Source: Trogon surrucura (taxonomy: Eukaryota > Chordata > Aves > Trogoniformes > Trogonidae). Taken from it: 64,000 bases of DNA. The notes under the pieces were generated by a model. That model saw nothing but the letters and a program-made list of their open reading frames with translations, was not told where the DNA came from and ran no database searches. Each line of letters starts with the position of its first letter. Within the stretch, counting starts at the first letter, position 1. The stretch is taken from positions 1,731,562 through 1,795,561 of the forward strand of contig CM036624.1 in the NCBI GenBank assembly GCA_020746105.1, read 5' to 3'. This document shows positions 51,326 to 63,565 of the stretch, in pieces. The position numbers were made by a program, and so were the translations under genes.

Positions 51326-51358
51326 GTGTGTGTATATACACACACATATATATATATA
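51326..51358. repeat. Compound TG/TA/CA dinucleotide repeat
   Basis: Alternating purine-pyrimidine sequence runs for about 33 bp, in the order (TG)n, TATA, (CA)n, (TA)n. It includes the palindrome gtgtgtatatacacac. Such tracts can adopt left-handed or cruciform DNA and are usually length-polymorphic. Confidence 0.92.
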
Positions 51359-52852
51359 ACAGAACATTGTCTCTGTAATGTTCCGATATGATTCAGTTGT
51401 TCCCGTGTCTCATATTAATTATCTCACTTTATCTAAACAACTTAACCCCCTTCTAAACAAATTGATACTGAAATCTAATAAATGCTCAAGCTATAACCGT
51501 CTGGTTTGCTCCTACACCTTTTACCACACAGGTTATTAAGTACTTTTTGGGCAGGAGCTTGACAAATCTCTGCCGTGCGTACTCGCAAATTTGGCTTCTG
51601 AAGATGACCCTGAGCATGAAGTTTCAAGATGTTAACCAAGAGCACCCTCGTTAAAGGTTTCCTTTAAAAAACCACTCATTTGTAAATGTGTTGTAAACTC
51701 CTAAGTGTCCTTCTTGCACAGACCTCTCTGCTTTTTACAGATAACTGATCAAGTCGGATGCACTTTGACGGATCTCAGCCAAGTGTTTGTTGTGGCCCTT
51801 TTTCCCCAATGAGGACTTGACACGATGCAGAAGGAACATGGTCAGATCCAGGACCTGAATGCAAAGTCCAGGACATCCTTCTCCCCATACAACGTAATAA
51901 TGGGGTAAATCTTTGACTGCAGACATCAGCATCTCCAGCGTTGTAACGAATAGAGCTCAATGCCTCCTCCCTCTTTACCTACATCATTAAGGAATATCTT
52001 CATAAAATTTATGTAACTTTAAGACTTCTTTTATAAATTTTCAGTTTTCAATTTAAGAAGGGAACTAGAAACTAAGAGCACCTTATTAAATGTCCTTTCA
52101 TTTGCAATTCACTAATATTTATAATCCGCACTTTGGCACCTGATTGCACTACCAGGCATAAAAAGGAATCGGCAATTCTCAGCATCTTCAGCTAGAATGA
52201 GCGTCCTCAATTTTATCTTTCTGTGCAAACATTGGTTTATACACAGTGATAATGTTTCCCTCTAAACAAAAACAATTTTAACTCATTTAAACTGAATATT
52301 ATTCTCAATTAAGAATCTAGGGCCAAAGAAGCCTTGAAAATGTCTGCATAAACATTCAATGAGTAGCTGTGAACAAATAACTTTAGAAACAGATTTGACA
52401 GTGGAGACAAAGGATAGCTTCTTCACATTGCAGTAGATGACTAAGATCATTTGAATGATTTATTGATAAGTCAACGTACAGAATAAGTACAAAGAGGACA
52501 GGCCAGGCTTGTTGTTACCAAAAAAATTGCTTGCAAGAATGGCTAGCATATGAATTCAGAAATATAAGGGTTTTATGGGTAGAGTTGCTTTGCAAAAAGT
52601 CTCACGTAGTAAGAGAAAGATATCAATGACCTGAAATTGCCATTACTTTTTCTATTCCTCTTGGTCAGAGGGAAGGGTTTTTATTTGCTTAGGGGTTTGA
52701 TTTGGTTTTTCTATAACTGGAAAGATGTTGGAGTTCAAACTAGAGCAAGTTTTTTTTGTAAAATCTTTTTTGTCTTTAAAATCTTTCTCAAGCCTGAATT
52801 ACACCACATTTTGGAACAATAGAGCTGTGAGTAAATCCGAGACGATAAACTT

Positions 52853-52874
52853 CAATGTCATAACAATGACATTG
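52853..52874. repeat. Perfect 9-bp-arm hairpin
   Basis: Arms caatgtcat (52853-52861) and atgacattg (52866-52874) are exact reverse complements with a 4-nt loop, aaca. It lies in unique sequence. It is too short for a microRNA precursor and has no known role. Confidence 0.9.
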
Positions 52875-53540
52875 TGGACAATTTAGATGCTGATTCTGCC
52901 ACCTTTCCCACATGAAGAGATATTAACATGAGTAATCCCACTGAAAACAGGATTTCTTGGGCACTAAGTGCTATTTACTGGAAGGGTAGCAAGCTGGAAG
53001 CAAACAAAGCAAGAGTTATTAGTTGGTAAACCCATTGCTTCCTGGGGAAGGGCAGGGGGAATTTCTAGGTAGAGTTTAACGTCATTTCTCAGAGGTACCA
53101 ACAATTTCCCACTGTAAAAGGCTAAATACTCCAGAAGTTAAACGAACAGTCAAAAGCTACACAGGATCAGCAGCAACTGCTCATAATGTCATAGGAGCAG
53201 CTTTAAGAAATACCTGACAAAACTTGTGCTCCAGCTCTTTGGAGGCATTCTGAGGTCTGTTTTTTTCAGGGCTATGTCATCTTTGGACCTGCCCTATAGC
53301 TGCGTTGCTGGTCAGCGTCCAACACACAAAATATGTGAAGAAGGGTAAAGACAGAACGGTGCATTGAGGAAAGATTTTTTTTTTCCTAAAGGCCTGTGCA
53401 CAGGACTGTGATCATTTCTTTTCTTAACATAATTTGGTATACCCCTTCTGCTCCACAAACCAGCAAGACCCAGGTTCAGCACCAGAATCTTATTGAACTC
53501 CAGAGTTGGATACAAAAACGCTCTTTTAATCTTTTTCCAT

Positions 53541-53551
53541 CCCCCCCCCCC
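53541..53551 (+). repeat. Poly-C tract, 11 bp
   Basis: Eleven uninterrupted C residues followed by acacaaaa. A G/C homopolymer this long is uncommon in AT-rich DNA. Confidence 0.95.
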
Positions 53552-55964
53552 ACACAAAATAATAATCTGGCCATGAGGTATTCATGCTGATTAACAGCTG
53601 TCAAGATCTGGGCTTTATAGCAGATAAACTTAGCAAAAGCGTAAAGAATAAAATTCTAGAGCAAACCCTGGCCTATTTTCTCATAAAAGATAGCTCCTAG
53701 ATTGTTAGTCTATTTAAACTCTTGGGATTTTTCTCACTATGTACACAATAATGTAAAAGACAGAATGCTGCTTTCTAAAGGGGCAAACTAGGTCCTATCC
53801 TTTATTGCAACAGCTACAGCTATTCTTAACGTGATCATTCAAATCACGTTCAGGATACCTGACACAGCAGTAATTGTGTAATAAATGAATTATCTCATAC
53901 ATCTAAGAAGCAGGAGACAACGACCATAAATAAACGATAAATATCGCTTTCAAACAGATAAAAGCACCAAACTTCTGGATCACAAACTTAAAAGAGTTAG
54001 AATAAAAGAAGAATTTTAAAAGAAAGTCCAGCATTAACTTCAAAGCTAAATACTATTCTACGTGACGTTCTTTTTTTTTTTTTTTTAATTTCAGCCTTTA
54101 ACAAGAGGGCATTGAACAACAGCAAAAATTCAGGTACAAAAGCAGGTACATTTGAGAAGTTTGGCAATATATGAATAGAACTTAAAGTATTATACATGGC
54201 TTAAAAGATAAAAAAATAAAAGTGTTCTTAATTAGAGAAGCCATATGCTCTGTGAAATAAACCCTAGTAGTAGGACAGCTTTTAATTACAACTGTATTTT
54301 TAAACAGATCCTGTTAATTCTGTTATATTCTGTATTTCTGATTTATCTACTGAAATATTAAGATCACAGAGTTGTTACGAAAAAGTACACTTCAGAGTTG
54401 AAGAATATCACAGAAATGACTTTGCAACCTCTCTTCCCACAAGCGGGGGGTAATAAACACAGAAAGATTTTTTTCTTCTCCACAGTGAAAACTAAGGGAA
54501 TAAAATTAAAAAGAGAAAGAAAACAACACAAAACTGCTACAGTGAGTTTACCTTGCTCAGTGTACTGCAGGAGACAATATTTAAGACCGTTCAAATGAAA
54601 ATTATCCTGCACTACTGCCTGTACACTTTAAAACCAGAAGGGTTGTACAGGGCATCTGATCCAAGCATCTGCCTCACCTTACTCTCAGCACTGCTCTCAA
54701 TTTATTTATTTTTTTCAAGCAGGAGTGGATCTTTTTATTTTATTTTTTTTTGTAGATACGTTTAAGTGAACGGCATGAACTTTTGACTCATGTTTTTTGT
54801 TAGAATACATTTCCGTTCGTCAGATCTTTTTAAATGGATATATCTTTAGTACAACATTCATCCAGAGACTCCAAAAGATCACTGCCACCCTTAACACATC
54901 TATTAGGAAAACTCATTAAAAAAAAGAGTTTCATATAAGGAGCTGTCAGTCAGTCTCACAGAGATGCAGGTATGTTTTTATAACTACACAATGGGCATAA
55001 TTTACTAGCTTACTAGTTTTTCTAAGTGCCAGACTTCCAACACAATCAAAATTAGTCTGCCTGTATAAAAAGACGAATTGGCCCATACATATATTGGAAA
55101 TGCAATTCACTTGAGAAGTGAATTCTTCCTAAGAAATTTAACGCGATCTAATTAAACTTGGGATCACAATTCTGTGATCACGCATTCTGTGCCCCTCACC
55201 TCCCTTCGAGCATTAACATCAAGCAGCCGAACCCGGCTTATTCCAGCTCTGTTGTTCTGATTGCTGAGCAAAAAGGACAGGAAATCATTACAGTCAAAAC
55301 ATTTCTAAAAAAGGTCACTTTAATACGAAATTACATCAATCACCTTGAAGAAAAAACTACATCGCAACTGATGTCATTCATCCACAGGCTAATATCAGCT
55401 TTAGTTTTAAAAAGTCAGCCCGGTTCTGGAGAAAAAAAATCATTAAAAATTAACTGTGTCTTTCAAGGGAGATTTAAATCTTGTGCGAGGAGGTAAAACT
55501 GCATGAGTTGTTTCATGTGATAATCTGACGGGTTGTTTGAAAACTCTTTTCCTGAAGACACAACTGTGAAAGGAGTTTTAATGTCAAAGAACCAGCTAGA
55601 GAGGGTGACTACGGATAAAGCATTTCTCAGGATTCTTCCTGGTCTGGTTACACGCACCATAGAATCCAGGCCTTCAGCTCACATACAAGTGAAATAAGGC
55701 AGAATTATTACACCTATAATTTATACTCCATACACTCCATACATATATTCGGAACTATTAGACACACTAGATGAGGTATCTGACTTTGTATAAAACTTCA
55801 GGAATTGATTCTGACACGGCCACATTTTAAGAATGCCTTTTAGAATTATAAATAAAGCTTTATGCATAAAAAACTTTTTGCTGGGAAGGGTTAACTAAAT
55901 TTGCGTGTATAAATGAGATCCCAGTTTCCAGCCAGTAACACTCATGTGAAAAATTCAACAATTA

Positions 55965-56010
55965 AAATTCTGCTGACTTCAGTGGTACAGGATCGTGCCC
56001 GTATATCCTA
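55965..56010. repeat. Fragment of ancient amniote repeat
   Basis: The segment attctgctgacttcagtggt, then acaggatcgtgcccg matches the remembered core attgacttcagtgg...caggatcaggccc of an old dispersed amniote repeat. It is one of five such fragments in the window. Confidence 0.5.
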
Positions 56011-59000
56011 ATTCAGAGTATAAACCGCTTTAATCTATATTAGAATACATAAATGTGTGCTTAGAGGTGCCCATTTAAATGGAACTGAAGGACTTTACTA
56101 CCTGTTAAGTGATTCACTGAAGAAGGATGGATGGATCATTTGGAGACTGTGATATTGTCTAAGGGGGTATCATGGAATTGGTTTCTGCAGGCACGCAGAT
56201 TTCCTACTTGAATGTCATCTATTTAATTTTTATGTAATTCATAGGCATCCAAAAACATGGACAAACCGTATAACCATACATAATTTTACAACTAGGGGTA
56301 AACAGCCCAACTTGGCAATTTTGTCTCGTGTCATAGTAAGGTCCTTATTCTACAATATTCCAAATTATCTAATATCTGCAAGGTGTCTGCTGGTGGGAAT
56401 AGTCAACTGCAGGGTGTTCATTCCAGTGCAGGTTTTCTCAAAGCTAAGGGGTGTCATTGTAAATTCATATGTAGGCTGCAATTTTAAAAAGAGTTTCTCA
56501 AAGGTTTTAATCTTAATTTACCTGAAACATATCTGCACACAGATTTGTAAATAGTATATTCAAACTGCTTAATTTCAGATCAGCTGGAACACTCTGTTTT
56601 TTGAAAAGGTTCCTGCGAAATTGAACGTGACTCGATTGTTATTCTGCTTAGGAGAGACTACAAATGAAGAATCAGTGAGGAAGCAGAGAGAAACACCAGT
56701 GTGAAATAGGATGAAAATGCAGCTGAGAACGTGAAGAACGAACAACTGGGTGTGAAAAGAGAGGCAGAGAGGGAGAATAAAAAATTCTCATACATTGACA
56801 TTTAAGGGACAAAGAAGCTTACACAGTCCGCTGAGCTCTGTGGTCATCACTTTCTGAGGGTGGGTGTACTCACACAGTGATACCCTGGCATAGCACTTGC
56901 TTCAGAAGGTTCACAGAGGAGAAGTTTACTACATGGAAACAACAGTCCACAAGCTGAAACAAATATCTAAAATACAATTTTGCAGGCCCTGCAAATCCCC
57001 TCCACTCCCTCTTTCTGGATCTTCTTGTCAAGTGTATGCAATCTGGTATGCACGAATAAACCAGACATTTCAGGTTTGTTTTTATGTTGAAAGCAACCAG
57101 TTCTTTCAAAACTTGCAGAAGAGGCACCCCAGATGCTGAGCGGAGGCTCAGGACCTCAAGGTGAGATTTCTTGTCGTGCTGGGCTGGGATGATTCTCCAC
57201 CAAGATACGGAGCCATCCTGAATTCAGAGCTACGGAAACGCTGCTTCTCCCCAGTCCTAGAGAGGTCACTGCCACAAAAATGCAACGGAGGGGGGTGTGA
57301 ATTGTTCTCCCAGCAGTTTTCCAAGCCATGGTTTCTAAAGACGACAGAGGTAATTAGTCCCAACCACTGTATGTGCCATAGAAAAATAACGGAGAATATG
57401 TCCTGCAAGTAACATTTTCTTAAAAGTCTCTGCCAACACTTTGATCCCAGACTGAATTGTCTGGAATACTGTGAACTCTCTACTTATTAAAAATGAAACT
57501 GGGGTGTTGTATCAATGAAATAGATTTCATTGTGTTCCGTCAATGAAACACACGCTATTATATTATCAAGGTACAGATTCAGAATGTAAGATCAGCTCTC
57601 CATCTCTCTTAATGAGAGGCTGTACCAAAAGTAAATTATGTGAGTTTTCATCACCGTATTCTTCATAAGAACAGGACGTTTTTGTTCTTTTTGTTAAAGA
57701 GAAAGGTAATATAGTATTTATAAATTCTGCACACTGAGCAGTTAAGGACTAATACCGAATATCCAAAATGCTACAGGACCTTTAGTCAAAAGGAAGCCTG
57801 ACAGCATAAAACACAAAGCATTTTGTTAAGAAAAAAGAAAAAGTAACAGAAAAGTAAGAGTGTTTAATATTGAAAGAAGGGAAGGGGTAAAGATGGGAAA
57901 GACAACTAGCATTTCCAGAAATCAAGACAGTTTTTTAAAAAAGAAGATGCCTTCCAGACTTCGCTTGTGTTTTCAGGAGAGGAAGGCAACAAACTTGCAA
58001 CTCTCCAAAGAGACAGCAAATGCAGACACTGAAAAATCACTACAGCAGTAGAAAAGAAACGGGATCTTATGTTATAACCATAAAACTATGGACTGCCTCT
58101 TTTATTATTTAAGGAGTCTTGCTTTTCTGTTCTATCAAGAAGACTTCAAGGTCAAAATGTCTGTGCACTTAATGCCACTTCAGATGCCAATGAAAGGAGA
58201 TTACAAGAAAAATGAGAACCCTGGGGCTTGCCAGGCCTTTCCAGGATAAATGCACCTGGTAAAGGCAAGGTTATATAAATGAAGAGAATCCATCATCTGA
58301 TATTGTTGTGGTGGATTTATTTACATTTAAAGGGAAAAAAAAAAAGAAAACAATATTAAGTAGTGAAACATTTGAAGATAGCCTGCACGAAAAAGACAAT
58401 TCAACAGTATTATACATGTAATAATAAGTCACAACTTCTTTTACTTCAAATGAAGGTGAAGCAATTGTTATGGGAACAGAGAAAGGCATAGTTTGACAGA
58501 GAACTTCAAATGAGGCTAAACCCTTTCCAAATTGGCATAGTTGGTTCTCTGGAAACATAAGGACCTGCTGAATGTAAACCAAGATTGAAGGGAACTTGCT
58601 TGGAATCCATGAATGTAGGAGAAGCTTGCCCACATCTGAAAAACACAGAATTTAAGTCTATTCATATCAGAAAAATGTACTGAGGTGTACAACCCAGGGC
58701 AGTGTTTTGAGGGCAATATTTCAAATGTTTACCAGGAAGTCAGACTCGGATGTGGAGGGGAGTTTCCCTGCCATGTAGTTCCAGCATTCTGTAATAGTTG
58801 TGATCAAAAATCTTGTCCAGAAAGATACAGTAAGAGTTGCTTTTCTTGCCTTACTGTAGAATGGCCAGATGGATTTTCGAGGTCTCCACAAGGTTCATTT
58901 TCCTCGAAGATGGAAAGATTTTTTTATTTTTATTTTTTTTTCTATTTCGGTCCTTTCACATTGTTGGAGATGTGCCTTCATGTCTTAGTGGTTATTGTCC

Positions 59001-60311
59001 TATCTTATTATAATCAGAAGCTCAACGTGTTACACAGCCAACTTACTGGGTTAGGCATAAATGCTGCATTAAACTCAGCAACCGCAGCTCAGTAGAGAGA
59101 GTGCAGATGTTAAGCAATTTATTTTCCTTTTCTCAATACCCTGATGGAAGCAAACATGGGTTTCCTGGGAAGTTCAAGGTCTAGGGGGCATTCTTTCTAT
59201 CCATTTAGTACCCCTGGTCTCCAGATTTGGAACAACATTCTTTCTTGGTATACAGATCTAACTGATGCTGACACCAAGTACATCCAAGTGGGCATTACTC
59301 CTCTAGAATTTATAGCAAATTTCACTGTTAATTGAAAAGGTTATGCCTTTCTTAGAGACTATATACTGCTGTAATGGAAGCCATAGATTTAGTGAGGCAA
59401 AGGAAGGTGCCAGGAAAGAGTTTCCAGAAGTAAAAGCCATCAGGAAAGAGCGATGAGAAAGGGAGAGCCCTTTACAAGAGGGTTTAAGTGAGGAAAGAGA
59501 CTGAGACCAGGGAGAAAAAAAGTGGAACGGTGGAAAGGGAGAGGTTGAGCAGAAGCTTAAGGGACCAGAGTCTGACTGATGGTTCAGAGGGGCAAATAGC
59601 TTTAAAGTTTCAAAACTTTCTCTGCCAGGAGAGAATCCCCTACACTAGTGGAAAATGAGGTCTCTGCAGGAATATTTACAAAGAAATGAAACAATGCCAA
59701 TTTCTCATCGCAGCTCTCTTGGCCACAAAACTTCCCTTGAGATCTTCTCACCTTTGTGCATCTTTTGTAGAGAAAAAAGCACAGACAGAATGGTTCCTGC
59801 CAGAATATTATCCTTTCGTGTTTTCTTTCTTAACCACGCGATTTCAGAAAAGCGAAATCAGCATCTGAAGGTGTTAAAATACATATTTTGGGAACAGAGT
59901 GCTACATACAGGAAAGGAAACACCTTTCACTTCCAAAAGGCACCTTTCATCATTAGGCAGGGACCCCAGCACAGTACTGCAAGCTCTTACTTCAGTCTTA
60001 GTCTCATTCCTCTCTGATATGCAGCTTGTAGATTGCCCTGTTCTTCACCAACAAAAGACAAGACCGAGGCTCTGCAGTGCCCAGAGGAGCTAATATCTGC
60101 CCTCGTTTGCAGAAGCAGCATAAGGCCTACAATCAACTTAAATTGTACCTAAACTCTGCAAAATTCCTAGCTACTATCTTATTTGCTGAAGCTTAGTATG
60201 GGCTTTCTTACACACCGGCTGGAGGATCAAGCTGGTGTTTTGCTTTCAAAGTGCTCCAGCAATGTGGACCTCCCAAGGCATAAAAGTAGCCAAGAGATAT
60301 AAGTGCCAGTG
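56011..60311. other. AT-rich non-coding DNA, no gene recognised
   Basis: No gene was recognised. Purine-rich stretches occur at 56640-56790 and 59390-59560, and a 9-bp-arm hairpin (caatgaaat, ag, atttcattg) at 57513-57532. The frame 58685-59095 (plus) has a cysteine-rich segment followed by a hydrophobic stretch but lacks an ATG before the cysteine-rich part; I do not recognise it. Confidence 0.55.
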
Positions 60312-60396
60312 ACACACTGAGACTGAGCCCACTAAAGTCAATGAAAAGACTTTTTTCTAAAACCGTAGGATTTGGGATCGAGCTTTAAATCAAGTT
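60312..60396. repeat. Fragment of ancient amniote repeat
   Basis: The order gagactgagcccactaaagt, caatgaaaagactttttt, then ggatttgggatcgagct follows the same old repeat: a gcccactgaagtcaatgg arm, a short A/C/T spacer, and a ggctttggatcaggcc end. The second hairpin arm is degraded. Confidence 0.5.
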
Positions 60397-63300
60397 TGCT
60401 GATTTAGCCCTGGGGATGCCTGATAGAACACGATTGTTGTACAGGTTTCTCAGATAAGGAGGAAAATACTCACAGCTGAAAGCTGCAGCCTTGTTATTAG
60501 CTCTGGGGATGCTAAAACAGCAGAGCCAATGGGTCCCCACCCTGTCTATGGCTTGCTTTTTGCTATATCTTAATTTGTATCAACACTCTTGAAGAATTAT
60601 TAATGTCACAAGAGGCAGACCTGTCAACTGGAATAAGGCTCTTGGCAAATTTGCTCCCACCTTTCGCTTTCAGGTTCATCAGCTATGGCATTTGTTTCTG
60701 TCATTGCCCAATCATGGATATGAAACATAAGGAAAACACATTGCCATGAATTAGGGAGGTAAAATATTTTTTAAAAAAATATTTAAACAGAAGAAGGTTG
60801 GATCAACGCAACAATACTTTATACAAGCCCACTGTGCTCATCTTTTAATTCCAACCACAGCTGAAAGCAGATTGCAGTGCTTTTGTATTAAGCTGAAAAG
60901 GCAAAATAATTAGCAAGATCTGGTTGGTATCCTAACATTATTCCCTCTGCAAAATCAATACTCCCATATATGGTTTCAGATAGTATCCAAGGGAGATGCG
61001 AGGAGTCCCACAGGGGAAGCTTGACACATGCAGTAATGCTTGCAAGGTTCTTTTGACATGAGCCTGTTCTTTTAACATATTCCACCAAGGTTAATATTCC
61101 CTTGTACAAGATCCAGGACAAGGCCTCCAAATCACTGGGGTCCTACTCAAGCCCCAGCTGCACAGAAAAGAACATTTAAGGACATGGCTGCCTAAACTGG
61201 TTGTGACAATATGTCTTTTGGCACAATAAATATCAATATTTAGGGGGCTTGTATAGTGAAAACCTCCAACCCATACACATACCTTCAAGTAATAAGTTTG
61301 TGAAAAAGCTGGAGGATCTGAACTGGTTATTAGTGATAAAATATCTGGGTTTAGAGACAAAGCCACCTGCTTGCTGGAACGCTGATTTCTCTGCCACTTA
61401 CAAGTTTCAGTAAACCTGTTTTGCTGGGGGTGTTTTATCATGACAGAGACAGTGCTTTCCACTCTTTGTAGTTGTCTCCCTACCAAAACCTTAACAACAA
61501 ATCGGTCAATTGATTTCAACAGTGCTGCAATTAGCTATTGATTTATTGGCACTCAAGGGTAGATACAAACCCAATACTTAAAAAATGTCCTTCCCTGGAA
61601 CTAAACTGAAGCAGGAAGACTGAGATGTAGAAACAATCCAGAACTCGTGACACAGAAATCTAAGCTCTAACTCTTTAGGTTTAGACAGCAGCAAGAGAGA
61701 GGTTCTGGACCTTTGTTTTTGTGGCATTACGATGATGGTGAGAGAGAAAGACACACACACCATGGATACAGTTTCCTCCAAGAGAAAAAAAACACAAGAG
61801 GAAAAGTAAATGAGTCATGAGGGCGTGATTTATTTTGGAAGAGTTCGTGTAAGATTAGTACCCTGGGTTGCCAAAAGCTAAAATTTAACTATCATAACTG
61901 TGAGGATCAGATTTGAAAAGGATGAATGAGTGAGAAAGCTCAGGAGGGAGTTTCTTTCATTTTCTCTGCTTTTGGGAAGAGGACTATGTGAGAAAAATAC
62001 AAATCCACTGATTCATACCAATCTATTAGTCATACCTCTGTTGTGCTGGTTGCTTATTCTGTAGACATTCTCTGTTGTATAAATAAGGTGCACCGCCTCA
62101 GGGCTTAATATAGTATGTCTTTATACCTTTGTTTTCTAGTTTTCTTTCTCAGCCCTGATCATTCTGCACTTCCCTTCACATATTTTGTAATTCAGCTAAA
62201 AAATTTTGCAACACGAAAAGTTTGTGTCCTTCCTAAGTGCTTTCCGAATAACAATTACTGGATTTTTAACCAGTGGATGGCCATCCATCTCCTAAAGAAA
62301 AATATGTGGGGTTTTATTATTTTTTAGAGCACAACATATTTTCACTGAATGTAACAGTAGCAGAAATACAGAGACATGGCTATCTTTTAAAAAAAAATAA
62401 ATCATGAGGACAGATATTAATTCCAAAACTACTTCATGAAAGGGTTATTTAAAATTTCTCAATATACACATTCTCGGTTGGTTTCCTTTTAACAAAAAAA
62501 AATAAATCTTGTACCTTAACTAAGATGGAGCAGTATGATTTTAATATCTTTTTCTCCTTTGAACAAACAGTTTAAGGAAAAGTATTGGCTTCGTTACAGT
62601 TTTTGATGTAAAAAACCAATTCTGAATTAGACTAAAAGATATGTCATGCTATAAATTTGAGCAAGAAAACATTAGGGAGGAACATATAGGATAAAATTCA
62701 AAACTTCCCTGCCAGAGATTTCTAATCTCTCCATACATATTATTTAAATCTTTGCAAAAGACCAGTCTGCAGTGCTGAATAATTATTTTGCATGTACTAG
62801 TTCAAATACTACATCTTCTGTCTGCTTGTTATTTACTAGCAGTTATATTTTAGTGAAAAGGAAAAATGACACGCATTTATTCAACCTACAGTGCAGAAGT
62901 CACCCTAACTTTGGTACTTTTACCTCAATATCAAGTGATTGTTTCTGCATTAACATTTACATTTTGTGTCAAGCATACAATAAACTTATCTGATGTGGTT
63001 TTTAACTTATTAGCTGAATAATCGGTGCAAAATGTTATGCCAGTATACTTTACCTCCTATCAACACTGAGGTTTCCTAACTCTGGTATGGTCTATTCTTT
63101 TAACCTTGACATGAAAGTAGGTGAGCAAAAGAATTAACATAATTTCCTTCTGAAAAATACAGCAATTTTTCTAGTAAAAACATGGGGGACCGGCATTCGT
63201 TTTTCTCTCAAATTTTAATGAAACCTCAAAACAGCCCTTGAATAAGTATCATCAAACCAATGTTTCTCCAAAGCAAACCAGACAAAACTCAGAAGTGGTT

Positions 63301-63565
63301 ATTCAAGGGAAATACATGTTAGCTTCGCTTGGAGATTTGTCCAAGTACAGCTGAATAACCATTCTTTAGAGTTTAGCTCAGTGAACATTTAGCAATGCAA
63401 GAGCTTCCCCATGACCAGGCAGACCAGTTCCGTATGCTGGGTTTATGGAGCACAAAATTTAACACTGTGCTGGTAACGGTATCATCATGTTCTTGGTTCC
63501 ACCCAGTTAAAAGGAAAAACTAATACAGTAGTAATCTGAAAGAGAGTTCCCTGGCTGGGAGATAG
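60397..63565. other. AT-rich non-coding DNA, no gene recognised
   Basis: Repeat-poor stretch up to the partial LTR. It contains an A/T palindrome at 60762-60784 (11-bp arms, 1-nt spacer). The longest frame is 61091-61519 (minus, 142 codons), overlapping another at 60888-61130; neither has a recognisable motif. Confidence 0.55.

Larger units (their letters stand above)
51359..55964. other. AT-rich non-coding DNA, no gene recognised
   Basis: Repeat-poor stretch. It includes a small perfect hairpin at 52853-52874, a run of 11 C residues at 53541-53551 and a run of 16 T residues at 54071-54086. Frames such as 55158-55496 (plus, 112 codons) resemble no known protein. Confidence 0.55.

Noticed and set aside
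61091..61519. 142-codon minus-strand frame
   Set aside because: No recognisable domain, no splice or promoter context; a length reachable by chance in 64 kb read in six frames.
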